This document shows positions 53,514 to 61,853 of a stretch of DNA of 64,000 bases, piece after piece; positions within the stretch are counted from its first letter, which is position 1, and the number at the start of each line of letters is the position of its first letter. Source of the DNA: Devosia sp. Lineage in GTDB: Bacteria > Pseudomonadota > Alphaproteobacteria > Rhizobiales > Devosiaceae. Location: the NCBI RefSeq assembly GCF_017307495.1, contig NZ_JAFKHE010000021.1, positions 62,001-126,000 on the forward strand. Reading direction: 5' to 3'. A program made the translations under genes and the position numbers. The notes under the pieces were generated by a model. It was not told where the DNA came from and did no database searches. It saw only the letters and a program-made list of their open reading frames with translations.

Positions 53514-54947
53514 ATGGCTGCCGATGCTGTTGACCATCCCGTCGACGTGATCCGGCAGGTTCCGATCTTCTCCGAACTGAGCGATGTGGAGGCCGAGGAA
53601 CTCTATCAATCCGGACGGCGGGTGGTGGCGGCGCCCGGTGAACTGATCATCCGCGAGGGCGCGCCGGGCGACGCGCTGTTCATCATCCTCTCGGGCCTGC
53701 TCGAAGTGACCAAGCTCGACGACGGTCGCGAGGTCACGCTCGCCACTCGCGGCGCCGGTGATGTCCTTGGCGAGATGAGCCTGCTCGAGCGCACGCCGCG
53801 AACCGCGTCGGTGCGGGCCAGCCAGCAAAGCGAGCTGCTTTGGATCGGGCAGGAGGAGTTCCGCAAGCTGCTCGCCAAGCGACCAGAGGCGGCGGCGACA
53901 TTGCTACGGACCGTAATGGCACGGCTGCGCAGCACCGAGGCTTCGCTGGTGCAGTCCGACAAGCTCGCTGCACTGGGCACGCTCGCCGCCGGGTTGGCGC
54001 ACGAACTGAACAATCCGGCCGCAGCGATCCAGCGCTCGACCGGCTATCTTGGTGAGGCGTTCGAAGCGTGGCGGCGCCGCACGGTGGAACTGAGCCTGCT
54101 GCACATGTCGGACGTGGAGCGGCAGGGGCTGACCGAGCTCGAAAAGGCAATTGCCGGGTGCCGGGCAGTTCGGTGTTCAGACGCCGAAGCACGCCGACGA
54201 GAGGGCCCGCTCATCGACAGGCTGGAGGCGCTGGGCGTCGAGGAGCCCTGGGAAGTCGCGCCAGCCATGGCGGTCTACGGATGGACGGCCGAGAAGCTGG
54301 ACCAACTGGCGAAGACCTTCGACGCGCCGCACCTCAAGCCGGTGCTGCAATGGATGGGGGCGGGACTGGCTGCGCAGCAGTTGATGGAGGAAATCGAGGC
54401 CGCGTCGGTCGCGATCTCCCACATCGTGCGGTCGGTGAAGTCCTACGCCTATCTCGACCAGGCGCCGGTTCAGGACGTCGACATCGCCATGAGCCTGGAC
54501 GATACGCTGATGATCCTCAACCACAAGATCAAGCAGGGCGTGGCCGTGACCCGCCTGTACGAGCCGGCACTGCCGCGCGTCGAAGCCTATGCGGGCGAAC
54601 TGAACCAGGTGTGGACGAACATCATCGACAATGCCGTGCAGGCAATGGGGGGGCAGGGCTCGCTCGAGGTCGGCGCACGCAGGATCGGCGACGAGGTCGA
54701 GGTGCTCATCGCCGACAGTGGTCCCGGCATTCCGGAGGAGGTCGGCAAGCGCATCTTCGAGCCGTTCTTCACCACCAAGGCGCAAGGCGTCGGCACCGGC
54801 CTGGGACTGCACATCGCTCATAACATTGTGGTCAACCGCCACCGTGGGAGGATCGGCTACACTTCGGCCCCAGGACGGACCGAGTTCCGCATCGTGCTGC
54901 CGCTGCGGCTACGGCCAGTTTCTGGGGCTAGTGATGACGCCGAATAG
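53514..54947 (+). CDS. Cyclic-nucleotide-binding sensor histidine kinase
   Basis: This 477-residue soluble protein has an N-terminal cNMP-binding domain (about 20-130) whose phosphate cassette GEMSLLERTPRTASVRA keeps the Glu and Arg that contact the cyclic phosphate. A HisKA-type domain follows, with the His near 163 in AAGLAHELNNPAAAI, and a HATPase_c domain with NIIDNAVQAM, DSGPGIPEE and GTGLGLHIAHN. It is predicted to be a kinase switched by cAMP or cGMP. The start overlaps the previous stop region (TGAGATG). The receiver of the upstream flavoprotein is the obvious phosphate acceptor, and the cyclase two genes upstream the obvious source of ligand. Confidence 0.92.
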   Translation: MAADAVDHPVDVIRQVPIFSELSDVEAEELYQSGRRVVAAPGELIIREGAPGDALFIILSGLLEVTKLDDGREVTLATRGAGDVLGEMSLLERTPRTASVRASQQSELLWIGQEEFRKLLAKRPEAAATLLRTVMARLRSTEASLVQSDKLAALGTLAAGLAHELNNPAAAIQRSTGYLGEAFEAWRRRTVELSLLHMSDVERQGLTELEKAIAGCRAVRCSDAEARRREGPLIDRLEALGVEEPWEVAPAMAVYGWTAEKLDQLAKTFDAPHLKPVLQWMGAGLAAQQLMEEIEAASVAISHIVRSVKSYAYLDQAPVQDVDIAMSLDDTLMILNHKIKQGVAVTRLYEPALPRVEAYAGELNQVWTNIIDNAVQAMGGQGSLEVGARRIGDEVEVLIADSGPGIPEEVGKRIFEPFFTTKAQGVGTGLGLHIAHNIVVNRHRGRIGYTSAPGRTEFRIVLPLRLRPVSGASDDAE

Positions 54948-55230
54948 CCGCTGCACCCACGTGAACCTGATCCGCGAAGATGTGGTGCCCAGCATGGTCG
55001 ATGCCTGCGAGGATTGCCTGAAGACCGGCAGCAGCTGGGTGCACCTGCGCGTCTGCCTCGTGTGTGGCCATGTCGGCTGCTGCGACGAGTCTCCAAATCG
55101 CCATGCCCGCCGGCATTTCCATGCCACGGGACATCCCGTGATCCAGTCATACGAGATCGGTGAGAACTGGCGCTACTGCTTCGTCGACGACGAAGATCTC
55201 CCGCCGGGACCCGTGCTGCGTACCGGCTGA
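54934..55230 (+). CDS. UBP-type zinc finger protein
   Basis: The 98-residue protein is almost entirely a UBP-type zinc finger: RCTHVNLI, ACEDCLKTG, RVCLVCGHVGCCDES, then HARRHFHATGHPVI with the His ligands, followed by WRYCFVDDE. In eukaryotes this fold binds the ubiquitin C-terminus; bacterial copies have unknown ligands. The start at 54934 lies within the end of the kinase gene (14-base overlap); a GTG one codon earlier is possible. Its coupling to the kinase suggests a role in the same cascade, for instance recognising a C-terminal peptide. Confidence 0.9.
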   Translation: MTPNSRCTHVNLIREDVVPSMVDACEDCLKTGSSWVHLRVCLVCGHVGCCDESPNRHARRHFHATGHPVIQSYEIGENWRYCFVDDEDLPPGPVLRTG

Positions 55231-55363
55231 GCCGGCGCCCCCCAATTCATCGGCACTTCCAGGATCGCAGAACTGCGGACGACGCGGGGATGCGCGCGCT
55301 CGCCCCGTGGCTTGACTTCGGCTGCAAAGTCGCATTCACTGATTTCACTGAGTAAAATTGAAG

Positions 55364-55376
55364 TTCATCAGATGAA
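55364..55376. promoter_or_regulatory. Palindrome overlapping the IclR start codon
   Basis: TTCATC-A-GATGAA is a perfect 6-bp inverted repeat; its right arm contains the ATG at 55372. It could be an autoregulatory operator or a translation-blocking hairpin, or chance. Confidence 0.35.
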
Positions 55377-56160
55377 TTCTGACGAGGATCGCTACGCTAT
55401 TCGTTCCGTTGACCGGGCCCTCGACATCCTCGAGTGCGTGGCCGGGCAGAACGGCGAGCTGACGGTCGACCAGATCGTGTCGGCGACCGGGCTGCCGAAG
55501 AGCACTGCGTTCCGCGTACTCGCGACGCTGACCGGCCGGCGACTTCTGGAGCGCGACCCGCAGAACCAGACCTATCGGCTGGGGATGCTGGCACTGGTGA
55601 TCGGCGCACGGGCGATGGGCGACCTGGATTTGAGGCGCGCCGCGCGTCCCCATCTTGAAAATCTGGTCGCGGTGACGGGCGAGACAGTGCACCTGTCCAT
55701 CCTCAGCGCGGACAATGCCCTGTGCATCGACAAGGTTGACGCCTCGCGGTCGATGCGGATGGCCTCGTTCGTCGGCTTCCTCGATCCGCTGCATTGCAGC
55801 GGCGTGGGCAAGGCCCTGCTGGCGTTCCAGGACGAACCGGTGCGGCAGCAGCTGATCGGGCGGATGCGGCTGGATCCCCACACCCGCCACACGATTACCG
55901 ATCCTGACCGCCTCGTTGCCCAGATCGATGAGATCCGCGCGCGCGGCTACGCCGTCGACGACGAAGAGATCGAGGAAGGGCTGCGCTGCGTCGCGGCGCC
56001 GATCCGCGACCATTCCGGCTCGGTGATCGCCGCCGTCAGCATTTCCGGCCCGACCACACGGGTCACCGATGCCAGCCTCTCCGACCTCGCAATTGCGGTC
56101 GAGGGCTGCGCCCAGACCATATCGCGCGAACTCGGCGCGCCGCAGGGGAAGACCACATGA
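55372..56160 (+). CDS. IclR family transcriptional regulator
   Basis: The 262-residue protein has an N-terminal winged HTH (about 8-70, LTVDQIVSATGLPKSTAFRV) and the IclR effector domain, with ETVHLSILSADNALCIDKVD, DPLHCSGVGKALLAF and VIAAVSISGPTTRV. The ATG at 55372 fits the family start better than one 20 codons earlier. It overlaps the amidohydrolase gene by four bases, so regulator, amidohydrolase and aminotransferase form one operon that it probably controls. Effectors in this family are small catabolic acids. Confidence 0.92.
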   Translation: MNSDEDRYAIRSVDRALDILECVAGQNGELTVDQIVSATGLPKSTAFRVLATLTGRRLLERDPQNQTYRLGMLALVIGARAMGDLDLRRAARPHLENLVAVTGETVHLSILSADNALCIDKVDASRSMRMASFVGFLDPLHCSGVGKALLAFQDEPVRQQLIGRMRLDPHTRHTITDPDRLVAQIDEIRARGYAVDDEEIEEGLRCVAAPIRDHSGSVIAAVSISGPTTRVTDASLSDLAIAVEGCAQTISRELGAPQGKTT

Positions 56161-57044
56161 TCATCGACGTCCACTCGCATACGCCTCAGTTCCGGAACGC
56201 AGTCCCAACCGAGAACCGTCGGCTGCACCATACCTGGCGGCCCGACCGGTCGGTGGACTCGGTCTACAGCTGGAACGACTACCTCGAGGCACAGAAGCCG
56301 GCGGACAAGTCGATCGTCTTCGGCGTCGCGTGGGCGCCCGGTGAAAGAACCGGTGGCGTCAACGGCTTCAACGAGCCCGGCGATGTCGCCGTCGGCGTGA
56401 ACGACGTGACGGCTGCCTTTGCGAATGCGCATCCGGACCGACTGATCGGGTTCATGTCGGTGCATCCGCACGATCCCAAGGCGCTGGAGGAGATCGAGCG
56501 CTCGCGCACGGACCTGAAGCTGCGCGGCATTAAGATGGGCGCCAACTACCAGGTCTTCGATCCGCTGGAAAGCCGCGCACTGGCCATCTACCGCGAGGCC
56601 GAGCGGCATGGCTTGCCGATCCTGTTCCACATAGGCACCTCGCCGGTGCGGATGGCACCGATCCGCTACGCGCATCCGCTGGTGGTGGACGAAATCGCCA
56701 TGCGGTACCCCAGCCTCAAGATAATCATGGCCCATATGGGCCACCCCTGGACGGTCGATACGGCCGTAGTCGTGCGCAAGCACCCCAACGTCTATGCCGA
56801 CGTCTCGGGCCTGCTGTACCGCCCGTACACCTTCTACGAAGGCATGATCAAAGCCACGGAATGGAACGTGCTGGACAAGCTGCTGTTCGCTTCGGACTAC
56901 CCGATCACGACGCCGGCCGAAACGCTCCACGCCCTTCGCAATGTCAACGCGATCGTCGAGGGCACGGCCTTGCCCCGCGTTCCCAGCGACAAGATCGAAC
57001 AGATCATCCACCGCGACAGCCTCGCGCTGCTCGGCCTCTCCTGA
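56157..57044 (+). CDS. Amidohydrolase family protein (Amidohydro_2 type)
   Basis: The 295-residue TIM-barrel protein starts with the metal motif MIIDVHSHTPQF and has PILFHIGTSPVRM, IIMAHMGHPWTVDT and KLLFASDYPITTP, the His and Asp ligands of the Amidohydro_2 family. Members hydrolyse C-C bonds, lactones or decarboxylate aromatic and aliphatic acids. The substrate here is unknown. It lies between an IclR regulator (overlap) and an aminotransferase (18-base gap), so it likely acts in the same breakdown route. Confidence 0.85.
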   Translation: MIIDVHSHTPQFRNAVPTENRRLHHTWRPDRSVDSVYSWNDYLEAQKPADKSIVFGVAWAPGERTGGVNGFNEPGDVAVGVNDVTAAFANAHPDRLIGFMSVHPHDPKALEEIERSRTDLKLRGIKMGANYQVFDPLESRALAIYREAERHGLPILFHIGTSPVRMAPIRYAHPLVVDEIAMRYPSLKIIMAHMGHPWTVDTAVVVRKHPNVYADVSGLLYRPYTFYEGMIKATEWNVLDKLLFASDYPITTPAETLHALRNVNAIVEGTALPRVPSDKIEQIIHRDSLALLGLS

Positions 57045-57062
57045 CACGAGTCCAGTCCCGAC

Positions 57063-58352
57063 ATGAATATCGACAAGTCCAAGAGCCTGTACGAGCGCGC
57101 CACAAAGGTAATCCCGGGCGGCGTAAACTCCGCGACCCGGCGGCTCAGCCAGCCCTATTCATGGGAATGGGCGGAAGGCGCCTACATTCGCGATGCCGAC
57201 GGTAACACTTACCTCGACTACCACGCCGCGTTCGGCCCGATCGTCCTGGGCCACAACGACCCGGCTGTGAACGCTGCCGTCGTCGAAGCCCTCAACGGTC
57301 CGGACATGGTCGGCGTCGGCGTCACCGAGCAGGAGATCCAGCTCGCCGAGAAGGTAGTGCAATACGTTCCCTCGGCCGAGATGGCGCTCGCCTTCTCGTC
57401 GGGCTCGGAGGCCACCTACATGGCCGTGCGCCTGGCCCGGGGCGTGACCGGCCGCGAGAAGCTCATCAAGTTCCAGGGCACCTTTCACGGCTGGCACGAC
57501 TACCTGCTGATGAACGTCATCAGTCCTGCCGACAAGATCGGGAAGAAGGATCCGGGCAGCGCCGGACAGCTCCAGGACGCGATCGACAACACGATCATCG
57601 TTCCGTTCAACGACCTCGCGGCGACCGAACGCGCCATTGCCGAGAACCCCGGGCAGATCGCCGCCATCTTTATGGAAGCGATCCCGCACAATATCGGCTG
57701 CGTGCTGCCGCGGCAGGATTTCGTCGAAGGGCTGCGACGCCTCTGCGACCAGCACAGCATCGTGCTGGTCTTCGACGAGGTGATCACCGGCTTCCGCCAC
57801 GGCCTCGGCGGGTACCAATCCGTGCTGGGCGTGAAGCCCGACATCAGCACCTTCGCCAAGGCCATCGCGAATGGCTATCCCTGCGCCATCATCGCCGGCA
57901 AGCGGGAGCTGATGCTGCAGTTCAGCACTGCGCCGGGCGGCAAGGTGTTCGTCGGCGGCACCTATAACGGCCATCCTGTCGGATCGGCCGCGGCACTGGC
58001 GACAATTGCGGCGCTCGAGGACGGCACGGTGCACGAGCGCACCTTCCGGCTGGGCGACAGGATGCGCGCCGGTCTAGCGGAGATCGCCGGACGGCTTGGC
58101 ATCCCGATGGTGTCCGCCGGGTTCGGTTCCGTGTTCACCCCCTACTTCATGAGCGGCAACATCGAACGCTACGAAGACCTGCTCGCCAACGATACGGCTC
58201 GCGACGTCGCGTTCCGCCAGGGGATGTGCGATCGGGGCATCTTCATGCTGCCCTTGCCGCTCAAGCGCAACCACATCAGCGCCGCCCACACCGATGCCGA
58301 CGTCGATCGCACGCTGGAAACAGCGGAGACAGTGCTCAGAACGATAGGCTGA
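57063..58352 (+). CDS. Class III aminotransferase, glutamate-1-semialdehyde 2,1-aminomutase-like (second copy)
   Basis: This 429-residue enzyme has the class III signatures: YLDYHAAFGPIVLGHN, FSSGSEATYMAVRLAR for the cofactor phosphate, VLVFDEVITGFRHGLGG with the PLP Asp, and STFAKAIANGYP with Schiff-base lysine K266. It is a paralog of the enzyme at 6412 and again sits beside an IclR regulator and a hydrolase. Given hemA in the same genome, it is more likely a catabolic aminotransferase or aminomutase than HemL. It is the last gene of its unit; a 268-base gap with an inverted repeat follows. Confidence 0.85.
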   Translation: MNIDKSKSLYERATKVIPGGVNSATRRLSQPYSWEWAEGAYIRDADGNTYLDYHAAFGPIVLGHNDPAVNAAVVEALNGPDMVGVGVTEQEIQLAEKVVQYVPSAEMALAFSSGSEATYMAVRLARGVTGREKLIKFQGTFHGWHDYLLMNVISPADKIGKKDPGSAGQLQDAIDNTIIVPFNDLAATERAIAENPGQIAAIFMEAIPHNIGCVLPRQDFVEGLRRLCDQHSIVLVFDEVITGFRHGLGGYQSVLGVKPDISTFAKAIANGYPCAIIAGKRELMLQFSTAPGGKVFVGGTYNGHPVGSAAALATIAALEDGTVHERTFRLGDRMRAGLAEIAGRLGIPMVSAGFGSVFTPYFMSGNIERYEDLLANDTARDVAFRQGMCDRGIFMLPLPLKRNHISAAHTDADVDRTLETAETVLRTIG

Positions 58353-58359
58353 GCAGGCT

Positions 58360-58395
58360 CTATCATATGCAAAAGTTGGTGTTGATATATGATAG
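58360..58395. promoter_or_regulatory. AT-rich inverted repeat upstream of the ABC importer operon
   Basis: CTATCATAT and ATATGATAG form perfect 9-bp arms 18 bases apart, in a locally AT-rich stretch between the aminotransferase and the solute-binding protein gene. The GC content and symmetry suggest an operator or promoter element for the importer operon rather than a terminator. The regulator is unknown. Confidence 0.5.
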
Positions 58396-58620
58396 TGCAT
58401 GCCGTAGCCTAATCGCATGAAGTTACCGACGAGCGGGTTGAGGGAAGCGCCCGCTCGACGGACAGGAAGCAGCAGGCCGGCGGGCCGGGTTGCGCAGATG
58501 TCGAAAGTGCCGGGTCCATCTTCAGGGCGGGACCCGGGGACGTTTGCGGCCAACCGCGGGCGATCCGAACTGCCCTTGTTTCGTGTCGTCGTTCAGCTTC
58601 GTCCAGGAGAGAGGGAACTC

Positions 58621-59946
58621 ATGAAGACCACCAGAACCACCAACGGCCTCGGCTCGTTCAGCCGTCGTTCGTTCCTCAAGGCGGGTGGCGCGTCCGCGCT
58701 GGCCGCAACCCTAGTGCCGGGTCTGATGACCGGCACCGCCAAGGCAGCCTATTCGGGTACGCTCGACATGCTGGCCTGGGATTTCCAGCCCGACACTATC
58801 AAGTCGCTGGTCGGTGAATGGACTGCCGCGGGCAACCCGGCGGTCAATGTCGCCGTCATTCCGAACCTCGGCTATACCCCGGCGCTGCAGACCCGCCTGC
58901 GCGGCGGCGACAAGATCGATCTCTACTACAACTTCGCCTACAACTCGCAGAAGTTCATCAACGAGGGCTGGGCGAACAAGCTCAACGGCCTCCCGGGTGT
59001 CGACGACATGATCGCCGACATGTTCGAGAGCGCCCGCCGCCGGCACGTGAACGCCGCAGGGGACATCATCAGTGCCCCGTACTTCTCGGCCGTGCACATG
59101 CTGCACCACAACGCCAAGATGCTTGCCGATGCAGGCCTGGCCGTGCCGACGACGCTCAAGGAAATCTACGATGCGTCCAAGTCGCTGCAGTCCAAGGTCG
59201 CTTCGCCTTACGTCGCCTATTGGGTGAAGGAGTTCTGCGAGGAATACCTTCACACGTACCTGCTCAACGAGCAGATCACTGCCTTCGACGATGCCGGCCA
59301 GCCGGTGTTCGCTGACGATCCCAAGACCGTCGGCGTGTTCGAGTGGTGGCAGGCCATGTACCAGGAGGGCCTCGCGCCCAAGTCACTGCTCACCGACGAT
59401 CCGGGCAAGCTCAGCAACGAGATGGCACAGGGCAACGCTGCCTTCTACGTGCTGCACCACTACTTCCTGACGTCGATCCGCTCGCTCGAGGGTCCGGAGT
59501 CGGCCAATGTCAACATGGCACCGGCCGGCCCGTCGACGCTGCAGATCGGCGAAGTGCTGCAGATGGGTCAGTCCGACAGCGAGGATGAGCGGCTCGCGAC
59601 CTGGGATTTGATGAAGTACTATGGCTGGAAGGACGCCGACGGAAAGTTCAAGGTGTTCAACCAGTGGGCCAAGGCCGCCGGCCTCGCCGCTCCGTATGCC
59701 GGGTTCTTCACCGACCCCGAAGTGATCGCCTCGTTCCCCGACTACTACGATCTCGCCATGCTGTCGGACACGTTCGCGACCAAGTCGAACGTGGTGCCCG
59801 CCCGCACCCTGCCCTGGTACCCGGACTTCCAGGCCAAGGTCGGCGACATCATCCACGCCCTGCTGCTCGGCCAGGCGACCCCGGCCAAGACGGTCGAGGA
59901 CCTGACCGCCGCCGCCAAGGGCGCGCAGGGCGGCAAGACGCTCTAG
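58621..59946 (+). CDS. Tat-exported ABC transporter solute-binding protein
   Basis: The 441-residue protein has a twin-arginine signal (SFSRRSFLKAGG, then ALAATLVPGLMTGTAKA), so it is exported folded. The mature part fits the family 1 extracellular solute-binding proteins, with LDMLAWDFQPDTIKSLVGEW at its start. The ATG at 58621 follows GGAGAGAGGG. It begins an operon with two CUT1-like permeases, a Gfo/Idh oxidoreductase and a D-aminoacylase-like enzyme. The ligand is probably a sugar derivative or N-acylated amino acid, by inference from these partners. Confidence 0.9.
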   Translation: MKTTRTTNGLGSFSRRSFLKAGGASALAATLVPGLMTGTAKAAYSGTLDMLAWDFQPDTIKSLVGEWTAAGNPAVNVAVIPNLGYTPALQTRLRGGDKIDLYYNFAYNSQKFINEGWANKLNGLPGVDDMIADMFESARRRHVNAAGDIISAPYFSAVHMLHHNAKMLADAGLAVPTTLKEIYDASKSLQSKVASPYVAYWVKEFCEEYLHTYLLNEQITAFDDAGQPVFADDPKTVGVFEWWQAMYQEGLAPKSLLTDDPGKLSNEMAQGNAAFYVLHHYFLTSIRSLEGPESANVNMAPAGPSTLQIGEVLQMGQSDSEDERLATWDLMKYYGWKDADGKFKVFNQWAKAAGLAAPYAGFFTDPEVIASFPDYYDLAMLSDTFATKSNVVPARTLPWYPDFQAKVGDIIHALLLGQATPAKTVEDLTAAAKGAQGGKTL

Positions 59947-60060
59947 TCCCAACCTCATCCATGCCATCGCCCCACGGGGCGGTGGCGCTCCGATCCTTTC
60001 GCTTGATGGCGGATGGATGTCGGCCATGCATGGCCAACTGCAGATGACTGAGGAGAGCAC

Positions 60061-60969
60061 GTGGCTGCGGCACCTGACCTGAGCGGACTCCCCCCGAAAG
60101 CCGACCGTGCATTCGGGCTGAAGCTGGTGGCACCAGCGATGATCATTCTGATCGTCCTGCTGGCGCTGCCGACCGTTCTCACCGTGATTTACAGCCTGCA
60201 CGACGTGCCCGCGAGCGGCGCAAGCTTCGGCCCCTTCGTCGGCATCGAGAACTACCAGATCATCTTCTCGAGCCCGGTGTTCTGGCGCTCGGCCCAGGTA
60301 ACGGCCACTTTCGCCATCGGCTTCGTCGTCCTGTCGACGCTGATCGGTCTCGCCATGGCGATGCTGCTGAACCAGCGCTTCATCGGACGGGGCCTTGCAC
60401 GCGCGCTGCTGATCATCCCGTGGGCGACGCCGTGGCTGGTGATCGGCATCCTGTGGAAGTGGTTCGCCGACGGCAGCGTGGGTGGGCTCAACGCCGTGCT
60501 GCTGATGCTCGGGCTGACCAGCGACTACATCCCGTTCCTGTCCGACCCGAACACGGCGATGCCGATCACTGTGCTGGCCGCGGTCTGGCGGCAGGCGAGC
60601 TTTGCCGGCATCCTTCTGCTTGCAGGCCTACAGACCCTCCCCGAGGAGTTGCACGAAGCGGCGCAACTCGATGGCGCCAACTGGTGGCAGCGCCTGACCA
60701 ACATCACCCTGCCCTGGCTGCGGCCGGTGCTGATCACCGTCACGGTGTTCAACGTGATCTATGCCTTCTTGCAGTTCGACGTCGTCTTCGCGATGACACA
60801 GGGCGGACCGGGCGACACCACGCAGGTGATGAGCATCCTCATCTACAGGCAGTTGTTCGTGAACACCAATATCGGGCTCGGCTCGGCGCTCGCCGTCATC
60901 CTTGGCGTGGTGGCCCTTGTCGGTGGCCTGGTGATCGTAAGGTTGTTCTATCGCAAGGAGACCATGTGA
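60061..60969 (+). CDS. ABC transporter permease (MalF-like)
   Basis: The 302-residue membrane protein has six helices and the ABC permease EAA loop in ELHEAAQLDGANWWQRL, which contacts the ATPase. The start is a GTG at 60061 after GAGGAGAG. It overlaps the next permease by one base. Together they form the channel of a CUT1-type importer for the solute-binding protein upstream. No ATP-binding subunit gene is seen in the window's part of the operon. Confidence 0.92.
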   Translation: MAAAPDLSGLPPKADRAFGLKLVAPAMIILIVLLALPTVLTVIYSLHDVPASGASFGPFVGIENYQIIFSSPVFWRSAQVTATFAIGFVVLSTLIGLAMAMLLNQRFIGRGLARALLIIPWATPWLVIGILWKWFADGSVGGLNAVLLMLGLTSDYIPFLSDPNTAMPITVLAAVWRQASFAGILLLAGLQTLPEELHEAAQLDGANWWQRLTNITLPWLRPVLITVTVFNVIYAFLQFDVVFAMTQGGPGDTTQVMSILIYRQLFVNTNIGLGSALAVILGVVALVGGLVIVRLFYRKETM

Positions 60970-61853
60970 TGGCCATTGCAGCAGCCGATCACGGTCGTCG
61001 TCGCAACATTCCCGCCACCGTCGCGCTCTATGCCGGGGTGCTGGTGTTCGCGGTCTGGATCCTGCTTCCGGTCTGGTATCTGGTGGTATCCAGCCTGATC
61101 ACACCGGGTCAGCTCGGCATCAAGCCATTCCCGCTGATCCCCTCCAGCATCACATTCGACAACTATCTCGCCGTGCTGTTCGGCAATACTGGCGGCAAGG
61201 GCATCGGCAGCACCGACATGGGGACCCGGCTGGTGCCGGCGATCGGGCAGAGCCTGCTGGTTAGTTCGATCCTGGTCGTGCTGAACCTGCTGATCGCAGG
61301 CGCCGCCGCCTATGGGCTGTCGCGCTATCCGTTCAGGGGCGCCCGCACCTTCGAGCTCTCGGTGATCGCCAGCCGCATCGTGCCGGCCATCGCCATCATC
61401 GGCCCGTTCTTCGTCGCCTTCCGGGTCATGGGGGTGCTGAACACGCCTTGGGCGCTGGTGATCAGTTACAATGTGTTCACCCTGCCGCTGGCGATCATGA
61501 TCCTCAAGAATTACTTCGACCAGTTGCCGCGCGAGATCGAGGAGGCGGCCAAGATCGACGGCGCGACGCGCCTGCAGACGCTGTGGATCATCATCGTGCC
61601 GATCGCACGGCCCGGCCTCGTTGCAGCAGGTGTGCTGATCTTCCTCGAAGCCTGGAGCGAGTTCTTCTACTCGCTGGTCCTCACCAACCAACTCACCGTG
61701 CCACCGCTGCTCGCCGGGTTCCAGTCGGTGCAGCAGTTCAACTGGAACGCGCTTGCCGCAGCCACGGTGATGTCGATGCTGCCGCCCACCGTTCTCGTCC
61801 TCATCTTCCAGCGCCACGTTGTCGGTGCGCTTACCGCCGGGGTCGGCAAATGA
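60969..61853 (+). CDS. ABC transporter permease (MalG-like)
   Basis: The 294-residue protein has six hydrophobic helices and the EAA loop in EIEEAAKIDGATRLQTL. The MalG-type ending (PTVLVLIFQRHVVGALTAG) is present. The ATG shares a base with the preceding stop, and its own stop overlaps the next start (ATGA), so translation is coupled across the operon. It pairs with the permease at 60061. Confidence 0.92.
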   Translation: MAIAAADHGRRRNIPATVALYAGVLVFAVWILLPVWYLVVSSLITPGQLGIKPFPLIPSSITFDNYLAVLFGNTGGKGIGSTDMGTRLVPAIGQSLLVSSILVVLNLLIAGAAAYGLSRYPFRGARTFELSVIASRIVPAIAIIGPFFVAFRVMGVLNTPWALVISYNVFTLPLAIMILKNYFDQLPREIEEAAKIDGATRLQTLWIIIVPIARPGLVAAGVLIFLEAWSEFFYSLVLTNQLTVPPLLAGFQSVQQFNWNALAAATVMSMLPPTVLVLIFQRHVVGALTAGVGK

